A stretch of 64,000 nucleotides of DNA from Antedon mediterranea (lineage: Eukaryota; Echinodermata; Crinoidea; Comatulida; Antedonidae). Location of the stretch: contig NC_092678.1 in the NCBI RefSeq assembly GCF_964355755.1, positions 19,626,922-19,690,921 of the forward strand, read 5' to 3'. Under the pieces are notes generated by a model that made no database searches, was not told the DNA's origin, and was given only the letters and a program-made list of their open reading frames with translations. This document shows, one piece after another, positions 1 to 10,414 of the stretch (its first letter is position 1; each line of letters starts with the position of its first letter). The position numbers and the translations under genes were made by a program.

Positions 1-555
1 CAAACCCCCAACATATATACAGAACGAAGATATACATATCCATGAAGAAAATTGACGAAAAAAGAAGAAAATAATTAGGTTTTTAAAAGATCAGTTATTG
101 CTATTGCACGAATACTTATTTATATCTTCCTGAACAGATTGTCTAGCAAAAACAAATATAAATCTATCTATTTTATCATAATAGAAACTAGCCATAAGCT
201 AATTTTCTCTCAACCGGGGCCGAGATGTCATATGAAACGCCATTATATTATCTGGTGTCGAGCAGCAACATGTTGCTCTTAGCAGTAAGATACCTCCGGT
301 TAGGGTGAGGGTACATCAGACTTAGGACGAACTTTGATGAAACATTCCGTGGCACGTACATTGACAATAGTATAGAGCTAATGTCGTTCATAGCAAGCAG
401 TAATTAACGACTAGAACACGTCGACACCATTATTATACTGTATACATTACGTTATTGAAATCAATCAAGCATAACGAATAGTAACCAGTGCCATCACGGA
501 GTAGGCGTGTCGTGATGACGAACGAATTATGTTTTTATAATGTAGGAATACTTAC
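1..555. other. Left edge, intron 2 of METTL27-like copy D
   Basis: No coding exon is visible here. The stretch follows the splice donor of copy D exon 2 on the minus strand. The strongly conserved exon 3 of the other copies has no counterpart here, so it lies beyond the window or has been lost. A short motif (ATGAAACGCCATAT-like) near position 230 recurs at about 1130 and 58805, which suggests a dispersed repeat. Confidence 0.5.
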
Positions 556-1657
556 CTTTGTACCAAGGAGCCCGGTACAAGCAGCAAAGTCCAATATTTT
601 CGAATTCTTATCTAGAACCAATTCATTCAAAGTAGTTACCGTCATTGTATGTGCTTCGCTTGAAAGAGTACCTATTGCCTAATAACAAAGAATATATATC
701 ACAAGAATGAGTAATCCGCTATTTTCCCTGTAACAGTAATATTATCCATGTGGTAGGGCGCCGCCAAAATTACAAACAAAAACTATCATAATGTAACTTG
801 TTTGTTGAATTGTTTTTTTTTTTTTTTATGTTTGTATCCGATGGTTCAGATTCTTTTTGGTAGACACTGTATATGTCATATACATACCAGTTATTACGAG
901 GCGCCGTCCGATACACTACCTAAGCTACAGCGATGAATTGACCATTGTTTGTAAAAGACAAACAATGGTTTGTCTATAATAAAGTGACAAACTATGGCGC
1001 CCTGAACTTAATCATTGTGTCTGCGCCTAATTGATATGAAATTAAGTGTACAAAAGTTGTGTAGTATGATCCACCAAAGAGCAAGTCTGTATATTGTCCT
1101 TTTTTCACGATGGGCGTATTACACGCATGAAACGCCATATGTGGCAAAATATCTTTTTAATAACATTAGGCCTAAGTCGAACCAAAGTCTAGAAATAAAC
1201 AATCATTATTTAGAAAAAAACCCTTTGAAATAGGATTATTTTCGGTACTGTATATACGGCATATAATTATGTGACACTTGCAATTCTGATCACGCGTCAC
1301 AGTCTCGAATTATGATACATGACAAAAGGCCTTGCCTATGATACTAAATAACGTTTTAACTTCTAGAAGGGATCCATGATAATAATGATTACTGCTTTAT
1401 GTTCACTTTAATATCTTTTTTTCTATGTTTATATGTTCATTCATTATTATCTGAATAAATGTTATCTGAAAGTGAAATCTGACGTAGGCCTAGAGATAGT
1501 ACGAATAACCGGGCGGATAATTAGTTATTATGCCCTCCGTAGGCCTATACTTTACCTCATCAAAAGCTGTTGCTTCTTTGTCGTAAACAGTGCAGATTGT
1601 GTCCTTATTGACGGCCCTGTACTTGTCTAACCAGCTCGAAAATTGAATAATAGACAT
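556..1657 (-). CDS. METTL27-like: METTL27/WBSCR27-like methyltransferase, copy D (partial, exons 1-2)
   Basis: This is the 5' part of a fourth, diverged member of the methyltransferase cluster. Exon 1 runs 1657..1556 (34 codons, ATG to ...AFDE) and ends at a GT donor. Exon 2 runs 678..556 (41 codons) between an AG acceptor and a GTAAGT donor. Both exons end in phase 0, and exon 2 has exactly the same length as in copies A-C. Exon 2 carries SAM-binding motif I (ILDFAACTGLLG), as in the other copies. Exon 1 is clearly homologous but differs at many residues (start MSIIQF instead of MAFPE). No stop or frameshift is seen in the visible part. Exons 3-5 would lie left of the window. A gypsy element sits 95 bp upstream of the ATG, head to head, so the native promoter is probably separated from the gene. 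Whether the gene is still expressed is unknown. Confidence 0.72.
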
Positions 1658-1752
1658 CCTTAAAAGTCTACACTCTATGCTCTTGTGTACCGAAGTTGTT
1701 CCTCAGTCAGCTCGGTTCAGTGTCAAAATATCATCGGGTGATCTGGTACTAT

Positions 1753-2594
1753 TGTAACAGGGTAACAGGTATGCTTATACCCAAATACTTGAATGATTTA
1801 TCTGCTGAATCTGACTTGAATCTGAGAAACCTTGTGGGACCCATTAAAGTAAAAGCTGGAATGATAAATGACCATGCTATAAATAGATGAGTCACCTCAT
1901 CCAAGTGGCGGGAAAATGGTCATGAATATTTAGTGTATAATGTTTCAGTATGGGTCAGTTCATAAATGGACAAGGGATTTTGTTAATTGATTTGCATTTT
2001 TAATAGTTTCTTTTTTGTATAACCGAACTTTAAATTGATAATTACATGTGTATGACTCGAGTTACAATACAATCGTTCTGTAAACTATGAAATAACGTTA
2101 TGGTAAATGTATATACCATCGGTTAAAAATTGTAATAGTACCCAACTGGGAATGGATGACACTTACTAGTGCCTAGCCCAAAGTGAAGGTTTTCATCTCC
2201 TTCCGACTGGTTACTAGGTAAGCATCTATATTTTTATCTCTCTTAATTTTAGAATTGTTTTACTATAGTTAATATAGTTGATTAGTTATTTGATGTTATA
2301 CTATAGTTAATGTAGTTGATTAGTTAATTGATTGTTATACTAGACACAACGCAATAGTAGCCTATACTGTCGTTAATGATACGATCGATCGATCACTGAT
2401 ATGTTATTTTAAATATAGTAACACTGTTTTTGTTATATCTCCTTCCGACTGGTTACTAGCTTCAATAAAAGAATTTAACTTTTCCAAACCGAGAACTGTC
2501 TCTGTGGATGACTTTATTGTGTTTGTGCCAGTGCTGCAGCTCCTGAAAATACTACGCGATAAAGCTACGACGCTAGTAGTACGAACCTGTTACA
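1753..2594 (+). repeat. 5' LTR of the gypsy element
   Basis: The LTR has TG...CA ends with the short inverted repeat TGTAAC/GTTACA. A TATAAATA box lies at 1878-1885 and an AATAAA polyadenylation signal at 2464-2469. Two internal direct repeats are visible. CTCCTTCCGACTGGTTACTA occurs at about 2197 and 2440, and a roughly 40-bp unit starting ACTATAGTTAAT is duplicated near 2262 and 2300. The boundaries are fixed by comparison with the 3' copy. Confidence 0.95.
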
Positions 2595-2596
2595 TT

Positions 2597-2614
2597 TGGT
2601 GCCGTGACCAGGAT
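2597..2614 (+). other. Primer-binding site, probably tRNA-His
   Basis: TGGTGCCGTGACCAGGAT starts 2 nt after the LTR. The TGG complements the tRNA 3' CCA. The following TGCCGTGAC matches the 3' acceptor strand of animal tRNA-His as I remember it. Two positions further in differ from the vertebrate tRNA. The primer identity is therefore an inference. Confidence 0.7.
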
Positions 2615-3257
2615 TTGCTGTTCAGCCAGGAAGGGATCACTCTCAAGAAAGACTACGATAAGTGCTGATTAGTCTTTTCTTAAGTTTTAACCACAGTTTA
2701 TATTAATTTATGTACTGTATAATTTTAATACTGCAATTGCTATACTAGTTGACCTTGATAACGTTTGATAAGTGGTATTGCACTTATAGCAATTATTGTT
2801 TAAAGAAGACTACATGATCTGTTTTTCTTTTTGTAAATATTTTTTTAAACAAATTTACATCACTGTCAGTGATTGAACTATTTGTGTTTCTACTATAAAC
2901 AGTCTGTTGGTAGAGTGACATTTTATTGGTTATTTTCTACATTGCAAGGTACAAGAATCGAGGTCAATGAAATTATATTAAGTGTTACTGTACACAATTT
3001 TTTTATAACACCTGTTCACTTGTATATGCATTTAACTCTATTACTTTTGTTTTATTACTATTCACCTGGGGAGATTGTTCTATTGAACATTGTATATCTG
3101 CTAATATTTATAAACTATATTATTGTGTTTATATTTTCAATTTTTTACGAAATTTATTAATTGTGTATATTAATTCGTGTTCGTATTTGAATATCATTTT
3201 AAATCATCATTAATTAAACTTACAATTTCTTTTTACGCTCTGAAATATTGTAATAAT
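2615..3257 (+). other. Gypsy 5' leader
   Basis: This is the AT-rich untranslated leader between the primer-binding site and gag. A 95-codon open stretch here (from 2873) has low-complexity hydrophobic content and no recognisable domain, so I do not call it a gene. It presumably holds the packaging signal. Confidence 0.5.
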
Positions 3258-4286
3258 ATGGATAGTGCTCCAAATACACCACAGAGAGGCCGAGGTCGTG
3301 GTAGGGGGATGATTAGGCGCCCGCAATCAGCACCTATAATGATGCCACCAACAATAGAGGTGGGATCCTTTAATAATCCAGTTGTGCCCGTTACCCCGGT
3401 AGAACAAAGGGTGATTATACGGCAAGAAATAAAACAACCTGCAATATTTCGGGGTGAACACACTGACAAATTGTCCTTTAACGATTGGGAGGATCAGACG
3501 CGATCTTATTTAAAGAAGAAAGGTATTCATAGAAGTGAGCAATCAGATGAGATTTTGACCTTCCTATTAGGCAAAGCCAAAGCAATCGTAAAAGTTGGGC
3601 TTAGATCAAAAACTCTCAGCGAAGCAAATGATCCTGATGTATTATTTGATATACTCCGACAGAACTTTAGCGAAGATGTTTTCTCAGATACACCTTTAGC
3701 TGAATTTTATGGATGTCGACCCTATGTGGGTGAATCAGCGTTAGAATTCTGGGCCAGGCTAAACAGGCTCATCATCCATGCCAATGAGGTCCTAAGGCGG
3801 AATGGAGGCAGCATGGTAGATGAAGAAATGGAGCTTATCAGCCAGTTCATTCGACACTGTCCTGATAAAGATCTTCGCGATCTATTCAGAACAAAACCAA
3901 TCCGACGGTGGGTCATTGACGAAGTTCAAGAACTTATTGAAACGCACCACAGAGAGACGAGGTTGAGCTTGAGGCAAAAATCTACTCATCACTTAACAAC
4001 CAGAGCGGGCGAGGCTCATCAAAATACGGCTATAGACGCCACTAAACAAGACGTAATTCTCGACCGATTGGTGACAGTGTTGGAACAACTAACAACACAA
4101 CAACCACAGCAGTATCACCAACAATACCACCAGGATGGGCCAAACCAAATTGTATGCAAGGTGTGTGGTGATGGTCAACATAACACCCGGTCGCATTGTA
4201 TACAAAGTAAACTATGTTTTCGCTGCTTTCAAGAAGGGCACCTTGGACGCAACTGCCCAACTAAAACGAAAAAATCGGAAAACTAA
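3258..4286 (+). CDS. gag: Gypsy Gag (capsid/nucleocapsid)
   Basis: The protein has 342 residues and begins at the first ATG in frame (MDSAPNTPQRGRGRG). The frame is open further upstream but has no ATG there. The N-terminus is Arg/Gly-rich. The middle (about residues 60-250) is an alpha-helical region of the retrotransposon Gag type, with motifs such as LEFWARLNRLI. A Gln-rich linker leads to two zinc knuckles. The first begins at C300 (C-X2-C-X4-H-X5-C, slightly irregular). The second begins at C320 (C-X2-C-X4-H-X4-C, canonical). Gag would form the virus-like particle and bind the genomic RNA. The reading frame overlaps pol by 22 nt, with pol in the -1 frame. No stop or frameshift interrupts it. 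Confidence 0.92.
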   Translation: MDSAPNTPQRGRGRGRGMIRRPQSAPIMMPPTIEVGSFNNPVVPVTPVEQRVIIRQEIKQPAIFRGEHTDKLSFNDWEDQTRSYLKKKGIHRSEQSDEILTFLLGKAKAIVKVGLRSKTLSEANDPDVLFDILRQNFSEDVFSDTPLAEFYGCRPYVGESALEFWARLNRLIIHANEVLRRNGGSMVDEEMELISQFIRHCPDKDLRDLFRTKPIRRWVIDEVQELIETHHRETRLSLRQKSTHHLTTRAGEAHQNTAIDATKQDVILDRLVTVLEQLTTQQPQQYHQQYHQDGPNQIVCKVCGDGQHNTRSHCIQSKLCFRCFQEGHLGRNCPTKTKKSEN

Positions 4287-7200
4287 CAAGTCCACGCCCA
4301 CAGGAGCAAGGTGTGGACAAATCAGGGAATGCTCCAACAATTCAATTAACCCAGAATGTGCCACGCAACTCAGGCCTCTTCTTTACAAACGTTACCGTGT
4401 TTGATTCTCACATAGTTAGCGGTATGCTGGACACTGGCTCGTCTGGGTGTACTATTAGTGACTTTGCAGTCAGTTCACTAAAACAGAAAAAACTCATCAA
4501 TTTAGAAGATTGCGAAGCAGTAGATGTTACAATCATTGGATGTGGAGGATCCAAAACACAATGTAAATATATGTACAATTTGAAATTAACCATTTATAAT
4601 TTTAACTTTAATGTTCCCGTTTTAGTTGTTCCCGGACAGGTGGATGATTTGATTATTGGTTCTAACGTCATTAGAAAACTTATTCAATTGATGGAAGGCA
4701 GTAATGACATTTTTCATCAACTCACTCAAGTAGAAACCACATCTGGTCCCAGAGATGAGTTTATAGACTTGGTATCAAATGTTGGCAACTGGAGCTCCGG
4801 ACCAATCCCGAACAAAATTGGAACACTACGACTCAGACACTCTCTTATACTGCAACCACGATCTGAGCATTTAGTATGGGCCAAATTACCAAATCGAACA
4901 CATATATCAATAGGCAGTACCATTATAATCGAACCCACAACATCCAGGGCTATACCAAGAGGTATAATGGTTGCCAGATCTGTAGCTATGCAGTATGGAG
5001 ACAAGTGGGTGCCACTGAAAATTATTAACATCACAGACAAAATAATAACTTTGAGACGAAATGCCAAGGTTGCAGATGTGTCCCCTTGTATGAACTTAAA
5101 AAATATACCAAAACTCCAACCTACTTGCCAGTACACAGCTGCTATCAAACAGGAACCCCAACCTAGCTTTAATTCCAAATTAGCTAATTGTGGAATTCAT
5201 GATCTCGACATCGACTCAAGTGAAGTAACTAACTCATACAAAGACCGATTGGCTGACCTTATTGTTAAATATCAAGATATTTTTTCGAAGGATAAGCTCG
5301 ACTGTGGAAAGGTGAAAGGTATTGAACATCGTATCCGGTTGACCGATGACCGACCATTTCGTCTCCCTTATAGAAGGGTAAGCCCAGCAGACTATCAAAC
5401 ACTTCGTCATGTCCTCAATGAGATGGAGGAAAAAGACATCATCCGGAAGTCTTCGAGTGAATGGGCATCCCCACTTGTATTGGTATGGAAGAAGAACGGT
5501 GACCTGCGTATATGCACAGATTTCCGGTGGCTCAATGCAAGAACAACGAAAGACGCCCATCCCCTGCCAAACCAAGGAGATTCTCTTGCAGCCCTCGGAG
5601 GTAATTCACTGTTCTCCACAATGGATCTTACATCAGGGTACTATAACGTTCCAGTTCATGAAGACGACAGGAAATACACAGCCTTCACCACACCAATGGG
5701 ACTATATGAGTACAACAGACTACCTCAAGGACTTTGTAATTCACCCGCTGATTTCATGCGAATCATGATGGGAATCTTTGGTGATCAGAACTTTTTAAGC
5801 CTTTTAGTATATCTAGATGATCTTCTTGTATTTGCACCAAATGAAGAAATGGCTCTGGAAAGGCTTCAGATGGTATTCGAACGATTAAGAAATAGTGGTC
5901 TGAAATTAGCACCTAAAAAGTGCCACCTTCTACGTCGCAGCGTCAAGTTCTTAGGACATGTGGTCGACGAGTCTGGGGTTCATACTGATTCAGATAAGGT
6001 GCAACCTATAGTCGACGTTAGTAAGGCTGCCCTGATGGCCTCAGATGGAATGACCCCTTGTCCTAAGAAGATTCGATCCTTTCTTGGGATGGTGGTGTAT
6101 TACCAGCACTTCATCCAGGATTGCTCAGCTATTGCAAAACCTTTATTTAATCTTACATCCGGTACTATGCCTTGCAAGCGGGGGAAACGTAAACATAAAA
6201 TTCGCAAACTTCAACCGTGTGATTGGACCGCTGCTTGTGAGGATGCCTTTGAAAAATTAAAACAAGCCCTTTCTCAGGATATAACTTTAGCTCACCCTGA
6301 CTTTAATCGTCCGTTCATTTTATCAACAGATGCTTCCACTGCTGGATTGGGAGCTGTTTTATCTCAGGCTCCTGCAGATGGCAGCAAGCCCAGACCAGTA
6401 GCATTTGCTAGCAAGTCGCTCTCAAAAAGCCAGATGAAGTACCCAGCTCATAGACTGGAGTTTTTAGCACTAAAGTGGGCCATATGTGAAAAGTTTAGCC
6501 ATTGGCTAAAGAATAATCGATTTACTGTCTGGACTGATAATAACCCGCTTACGTACATACTAACGAAACCAAAGTTGAACGCGTGTGAGCAGAGATGGGT
6601 GGCAAAATTAGCACCCTACACATTCGATATCAAATATGTCCCAGGTCCAAAGAATATCGTCGCTGATGCATTGTCACGTGAACCATTCGTTCCAGTAATG
6701 AGTACACATATTCATAGATTATTCAGGGATCGGGTGAACAGTCAACGGATACTTAATGAAATATCGGAGAGTGAGGTGTGTGTGGTGTTTAACCAACACC
6801 TACACTGGCAAGAACACACAGAATGCAGGGCATCTGTCTACGCTAAATCTATGATAAATGACCAACTTACGTTAAACACCAATTTAATTTCCTATACTAA
6901 TGATGACATACGGAAGAAACAATTAGACGACAATATCCTACAGAGAGTTATAGAGTATGTGGAGCGGAAGAGGAGGCCATCCCGGAGAGAGCGGGCATTG
7001 GACACCAATGCCATAAACGTAATTATGAGGCAATGGGATAAACTGAGACTTATCGATGGTGTTCTCTTTCGACTTACAAAAAATCCTATTAATAAACAAA
7101 CACGTTCCCAGCTTGTTGTTCCTAAATCGATGCAGGCCGAAGTACTTAACGGCGTCCACGATGAGATGGGGCACCAAGGACTGAATCGAACGATGAGCCT

Positions 7201-8665
7201 ATGCCGAGATCGATTTTATTGGAACAGCATGGAGACCTCCATATCAAATTATATTAAACAGTGCCAACGCTGTGTAGTGGCGAAGACACCTGAGACGGCT
7301 GCCCGGGCCCCACTGGAAAGTATCCAAACTACATATCCAATGGAACTTGTTTGCATAGATTTCTGGACAGCAGAAGACCACAACAACAAGTCGATTGACG
7401 TCTTGGTTGTTACAGACCATTTCACAAAACTCGCTCAAGCTTACCACTGCACAAACCAATCAGCAAAAGAAGTTGCCAAGAAGTTGTGGAACAACTTCTT
7501 TTGCATTTACGGATTCCCGACGAGAGTGCATTCTGACCAAGGTGCAAATTTTGAAAGTTCCCTGATCGCTGAGCTTATGGATGTTTCTGGAGTCGCCAAG
7601 TCACGAACAACTCCGTACCATCCGATGGGAAATGGCTGCACGGAACGTTTTAACCGTACTCTTGGCAATATGATTCGATCCTTATCTCCCAAGGACAAGT
7701 ACCAGTGGCCTAACAAGCTCCAAAGCCTGACATTCGCATATAATTCCACTGTTCATGAAACAACCGGGTACGCACCATTTTATCTTATGTTTGGAAGGGT
7801 GCCACGGTTACCAGTAGACATGGTCTTCCGAACCTTCTCCCGTACTGATCAATCTCCAGACTACAATGCCTACATTAAATCACTTTCAAAGTCACTTGAA
7901 GACGCCATTAAGACAGTTGAGGTGACTGCGCGGAAAAACCAACGGCGACAAGCCCGATTGTATGACAGGAAAATGAGAGGTACCGACATTGAGATAGGTG
8001 ATCACGTCTTAAAAGCCAACAAAGGTGCAGGGAAGCGAAAGGTCGCTGATAGGTGGGATTCAGATACCCATGTAGTTTTAGAAAAATGGCCGGAAACTCA
8101 TACGTTCCGATTAAAAAGTAACTCATCTGGAAAGGTCTGTGTTGTTCACCGGAACTTCATTTTAAAAGTTAATTTCCTTCCAGTGAGTGACGAAAATGAA
8201 GCAATCGAGACGTTGTCTTCTGCACCTACACCTACACCTTCTGACCATGGTGATTTCATGACAGATATAACAGATTATGATGCATCGTCAACGAACTCTG
8301 AACAACCAGCCATTTGGAAAGATGTGGATCTTATTCAACCTTACGTCCCTGAAGCTGCAGTATCAGAATCTGCTAATACAGTATCCATAGAACAACAAGA
8401 AACACCATCTATCAACCCTGCTTCTGTCCATGCATCTGTGGAACCGTCAGAAACTTCTCCTTCAACTGAGCATGATATCACTCCCGTCGCAGTCGTCATG
8501 GATCATACTGATGATAACTCCTCAGGAGAAACACGTTCAGAACCAACCTTAAATCTCCGACGTTCGAAACGTGTAATTAAACCGCCAGACCGATACGGCT
8601 TTATTTCTAAGTGGCTCTGGGGAACCCCTACACTAACATCCCATGTGGGTTGTTTAGATGTTTGA
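4265..8665 (+). CDS. pol: Gypsy Pol polyprotein (PR-RT-RH-INT)
   Basis: The frame is uninterrupted for about 1,466 codons and carries the complete enzymatic set. Counting from the codon at 4313, the aspartic protease motif is LDTGSS (D40) with the second motif LIIGSN near 115. Reverse transcriptase follows, with the catalytic YLDD box at 500-503. RNase H begins at STDAS (D673). The integrase zinc finger is H949, H954, C984 and C987. The integrase core is D1016, D1075 and E1111, the last pair spaced by 35 residues. Downstream is a basic GPY/F-like region, then an acidic, Ser/Thr-rich tail ending shortly after a LRRSKRVIKPPDRYGF-type motif. I see no chromodomain. All catalytic residues are present, so the copy looks coding-competent. 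Expression probably needs a -1 frameshift from gag. Confidence 0.93.
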   Translation, partial: NEKIGKLTSPRPQEQGVDKSGNAPTIQLTQNVPRNSGLFFTNVTVFDSHIVSGMLDTGSSGCTISDFAVSSLKQKKLINLEDCEAVDVTIIGCGGSKTQCKYMYNLKLTIYNFNFNVPVLVVPGQVDDLIIGSNVIRKLIQLMEGSNDIFHQLTQVETTSGPRDEFIDLVSNVGNWSSGPIPNKIGTLRLRHSLILQPRSEHLVWAKLPNRTHISIGSTIIIEPTTSRAIPRGIMVARSVAMQYGDKWVPLKIINITDKIITLRRNAKVADVSPCMNLKNIPKLQPTCQYTAAIKQEPQPSFNSKLANCGIHDLDIDSSEVTNSYKDRLADLIVKYQDIFSKDKLDCGKVKGIEHRIRLTDDRPFRLPYRRVSPADYQTLRHVLNEMEEKDIIRKSSSEWASPLVLVWKKNGDLRICTDFRWLNARTTKDAHPLPNQGDSLAALGGNSLFSTMDLTSGYYNVPVHEDDRKYTAFTTPMGLYEYNRLPQGLCNSPADFMRIMMGIFGDQNFLSLLVYLDDLLVFAPNEEMALERLQMVFERLRNSGLKLAPKKCHLLRRSVKFLGHVVDESGVHTDSDKVQPIVDVSKAALMASDGMTPCPKKIRSFLGMVVYYQHFIQDCSAIAKPLFNLTSGTMPCKRGKRKHKIRKLQPCDWTAACEDAFEKLKQALSQDITLAHPDFNRPFILSTDASTAGLGAVLSQAPADGSKPRPVAFASKSLSKSQMKYPAHRLEFLALKWAICEKFSHWLKNNRFTVWTDNNPLTYILTKPKLNACEQRWVAKLAPYTFDIKYVPGPKNIVADALSREPFVPVMSTHIHRLFRDRVNSQRILNEISESEVCVVFNQHLHWQEHTECRASVYAKSMINDQLTLNTNLISYTNDDIRKKQLDDNILQRVIEYVERKRRPSRRERALDTNAINVIMRQWDKLRLIDGVLFRLTKNPINKQTRSQLVVPKSMQAEVLNGVHDEMGHQGLNRTMSLCRDRFYWNSMETSISNYIKQCQRCVVAKTPETAARAPLESIQTTYPMELVCIDFWTAEDHNNKSIDVLVVTDHFTKLAQAYHCTNQSAKEVAKKLWNNFFCIYGFPTRVHSDQGANFESSLIAELMDVSGVAKSRTTPYHPMGNGCTERFNRTLGNMIRSLSPKDKYQWPNKLQSLTFAYNSTVHETTGYAPFYLMFGRVPRLPVDMVFRTFSRTDQSPDYNAYIKSLSKSLEDAIKTVEVTARKNQRRQARLYDRKMRGTDIEIGDHVLKANKGAGKRKVADRWDSDTHVVLEKWPETHTFRLKSNSSGKVCVVHRNFILKVNFLPVSDENEAIETLSSAPTPTPSDHGDFMTDITDYDASSTNSEQPAIWKDVDLIQPYVPEAAVSESANTVSIEQQETPSINPASVHASVEPSETSPSTEHDITPVAVVMDHTDDNSSGETRSEPTLNLRRSKRVIKPPDRYGFISKWLWGTPTLTSHVGCLDV
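4268..4275 (+). promoter_or_regulatory. Candidate -1 ribosomal frameshift site between gag and pol
   Basis: In gag frame the sequence reads ..ACG AAA AAA TCG.., that is G followed by six A. Slippage by -1 on the A run enters the pol frame before the gag stop at 4284. The pol frame is open only from 4265 and has no early ATG: the first Met codon is inside the protease. A shift within 4265-4286 is therefore the simplest expression route. The heptamer G AAA AAA is not the textbook X XXY YYZ, so the exact slip point is inferred. Confidence 0.6.
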
Positions 8666-9251
8666 TTGTTTAAACTGTATTAATTTTGCTTGACACTTAA
8701 CTTGTTTTTTTTATATAATTATGTCTGAGAGAAGACAATTTTACTTGATTTTTTAATTTTAATCTCAATAGTTTAATTTGTTACCTTTATTGTATACTGT
8801 ATCTTTTGTGTGATAATGTTTTTTTTAACATACTTGTTTGCCATGTGTATGGCTTGTGTTATGTTGGTACATCACCTTGTGTTGGGTGGGATTGAACCTT
8901 CGAGTAGTAATCGCAGGATTTCGAGAAACTTCTGAAGTGTAAACGGGCACTTCTGTACACCGACTATTGTGGGTATGGCCACCCTTCAATAGTAATCCAT
9001 TTGGATAAATTGTTATTGGTTGTTTCTAATAATTCTGCATAACTTGCTCTCATTGGTTCAATCAGGTACAGGTATACTGTTGTGATATAACAGTTTCGTT
9101 TTTTTATAAATGCCATTTAGTTAAGTTTTTATTTTTTTGTTTTTTTATGTAATTCCCTATGATGTCATTTTCATTGTATAAATAGTGACTAAATGTACCG
9201 GTGTATTTAGGTTTAGGTTAATGCATTTGTATATCACTGAGATTTAGCAGA
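8666..9251 (+). other. Gypsy 3' untranslated region
   Basis: This T-rich sequence between the pol stop and the polypurine tract contains no open frame of note and no env-like gene. Confidence 0.6.
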
Positions 9252-9266
9252 TAAATGGGGGGTGAG
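9252..9266 (+). other. Polypurine tract
   Basis: A purine-rich run containing GGGGGG directly abuts the 3' LTR. This is the expected position for plus-strand DNA priming. Confidence 0.8.
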
Positions 9267-10108
9267 TGTAACAGGGTAACAGGTATGCTTATACCCAAAT
9301 ACTTGAATGATTTATCTGCTGAATCTGACTTGAATCTGAGAAACCTTGTGGGACCCATTAAAGTAAAAGCTGGAATGATAAATGACCATGCTATAAATAG
9401 ATGAGTCACCTCATCCAAGTGGCGGGAAAATGGTCATGAATATTTAGTGTATAATGTTTCAGTATGGGTCAGTTCATAAATGGACAAGGGATTTTGTTAA
9501 TTGATTTGCATTTTTAATAGTTTCTTTTTTGTATAACCGAACTTTAAATTGATAATTACATGTGTATGACTCGAGTTACAATACAATCGTTCTGTAAACT
9601 ATGAAATAACGTTATGGTAAATGTATATACCATCGGTTAAAAATTGTAATAGTACCCAACTGGGAATGGATGACACTTACTAGTGCCTAGCCCAAAGTGA
9701 AGGTTTTCATCTCCTTCCGACTGGTTACTAGGTAAGCATCTATATTTTTATCTCTCTTAATTTTAGAATTGTTTTACTATAGTTAATATAGTTGATTAGT
9801 TATTTGATGTTATACTATAGTTAATGTAGTTGATTAGTTAATTGATTGTTATACTAGACACAACGCAATAGTAGCCTATACTGTCGTTAATGATACGATC
9901 GATCGATCACTGATATGTTATTTTAAATATAGTAACACTGTTTTTGTTATATCTCCTTCCGACTGGTTACTAGCTTCAATAAAAGAATTTAACTTTTCCA
10001 AACCGAGAACTGTCTCTGTGGATGACTTTATTGTGTTTGTGCCAGTGCTGCAGCTCCTGAAAATACTACGCGATAAAGCTACGACGCTAGTAGTACGAAC
10101 CTGTTACA
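9267..10108 (+). repeat. 3' LTR of the gypsy element
   Basis: It has the same 842-bp length and, as far as I can read, the same sequence as the 5' LTR. The TATA box is at 9392-9399 and AATAAA at 9978-9983. It ends GTTACA and is followed by the target duplication CTAT. Confidence 0.95.
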
Positions 10109-10414
10109 CTATATTGGCCATTTATATGCATTCTTTACCAATTCACAAATTGTTTAGAGAGCAAATGCGCCGAAGCATGACATTCCAAACTGATTTAGAA
10201 TAATTGAATGCATTATGCCTATATAATGAAATACCTAACATAGATAAAGAAAAACAAAACTACACTATTTAGGAGGCCTACAGATGTATGTTTAGAAATG
10301 TCCAAAATGGCCTTCCATAGAATGAAGTGCTTGTTATGTATGCAGGTGAAACATTTAATACCGGGTTTAACGATGCCACGTCATACAGCCGTAACTACGG
10401 CACTCTCGAACATC
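10109..10414. other. Flank of gypsy insertion, no gene seen
   Basis: This is the continuation of the sequence that preceded the gypsy insertion, and so distal upstream DNA of copy D. No recognisable exon or repeat is present. Confidence 0.4.

Larger units (their letters stand above)
1753..10108 (+). mobile_element. Complete Ty3/gypsy LTR retrotransposon
   Basis: This is an 8,356-bp element with two 842-bp LTRs that I find identical by eye, starting TGTAAC and ending GTTACA. It is flanked by a 4-bp direct repeat CTAT (1749-1752 and 10109-10112). The repeat could be read as ACTAT if the last LTR base is shared. Between the LTRs are a primer-binding site, gag, pol (protease, reverse transcriptase, RNase H, integrase in that order) and a polypurine tract. 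No envelope-like ORF follows pol. The domain order and the D,D35E integrase with an HHCC finger place it in Ty3/gypsy (Metaviridae). I do not assign a clade. Open frames and matching LTRs indicate a recent insertion. Confidence 0.95.

Noticed and set aside
1-540. Exon 3 of METTL27-like copy D
   Set aside because: I looked for the conserved IDAFDGSQNCIEEC-coding segment on the minus strand and found nothing similar. It probably lies beyond the window.
2873-3160. 95-codon open frame in the gypsy leader
   Set aside because: It is hydrophobic low-complexity sequence and lies between the primer-binding site and gag without a recognisable retroelement domain.
4726-5178. 150-codon open frame on the minus strand
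   Set aside because: It lies entirely inside pol on the opposite strand, has no domain, and pol itself is clearly coding.
8666-9251. Envelope gene after pol (errantivirus-like)
   Set aside because: There is no open frame of useful length between the pol stop and the polypurine tract.
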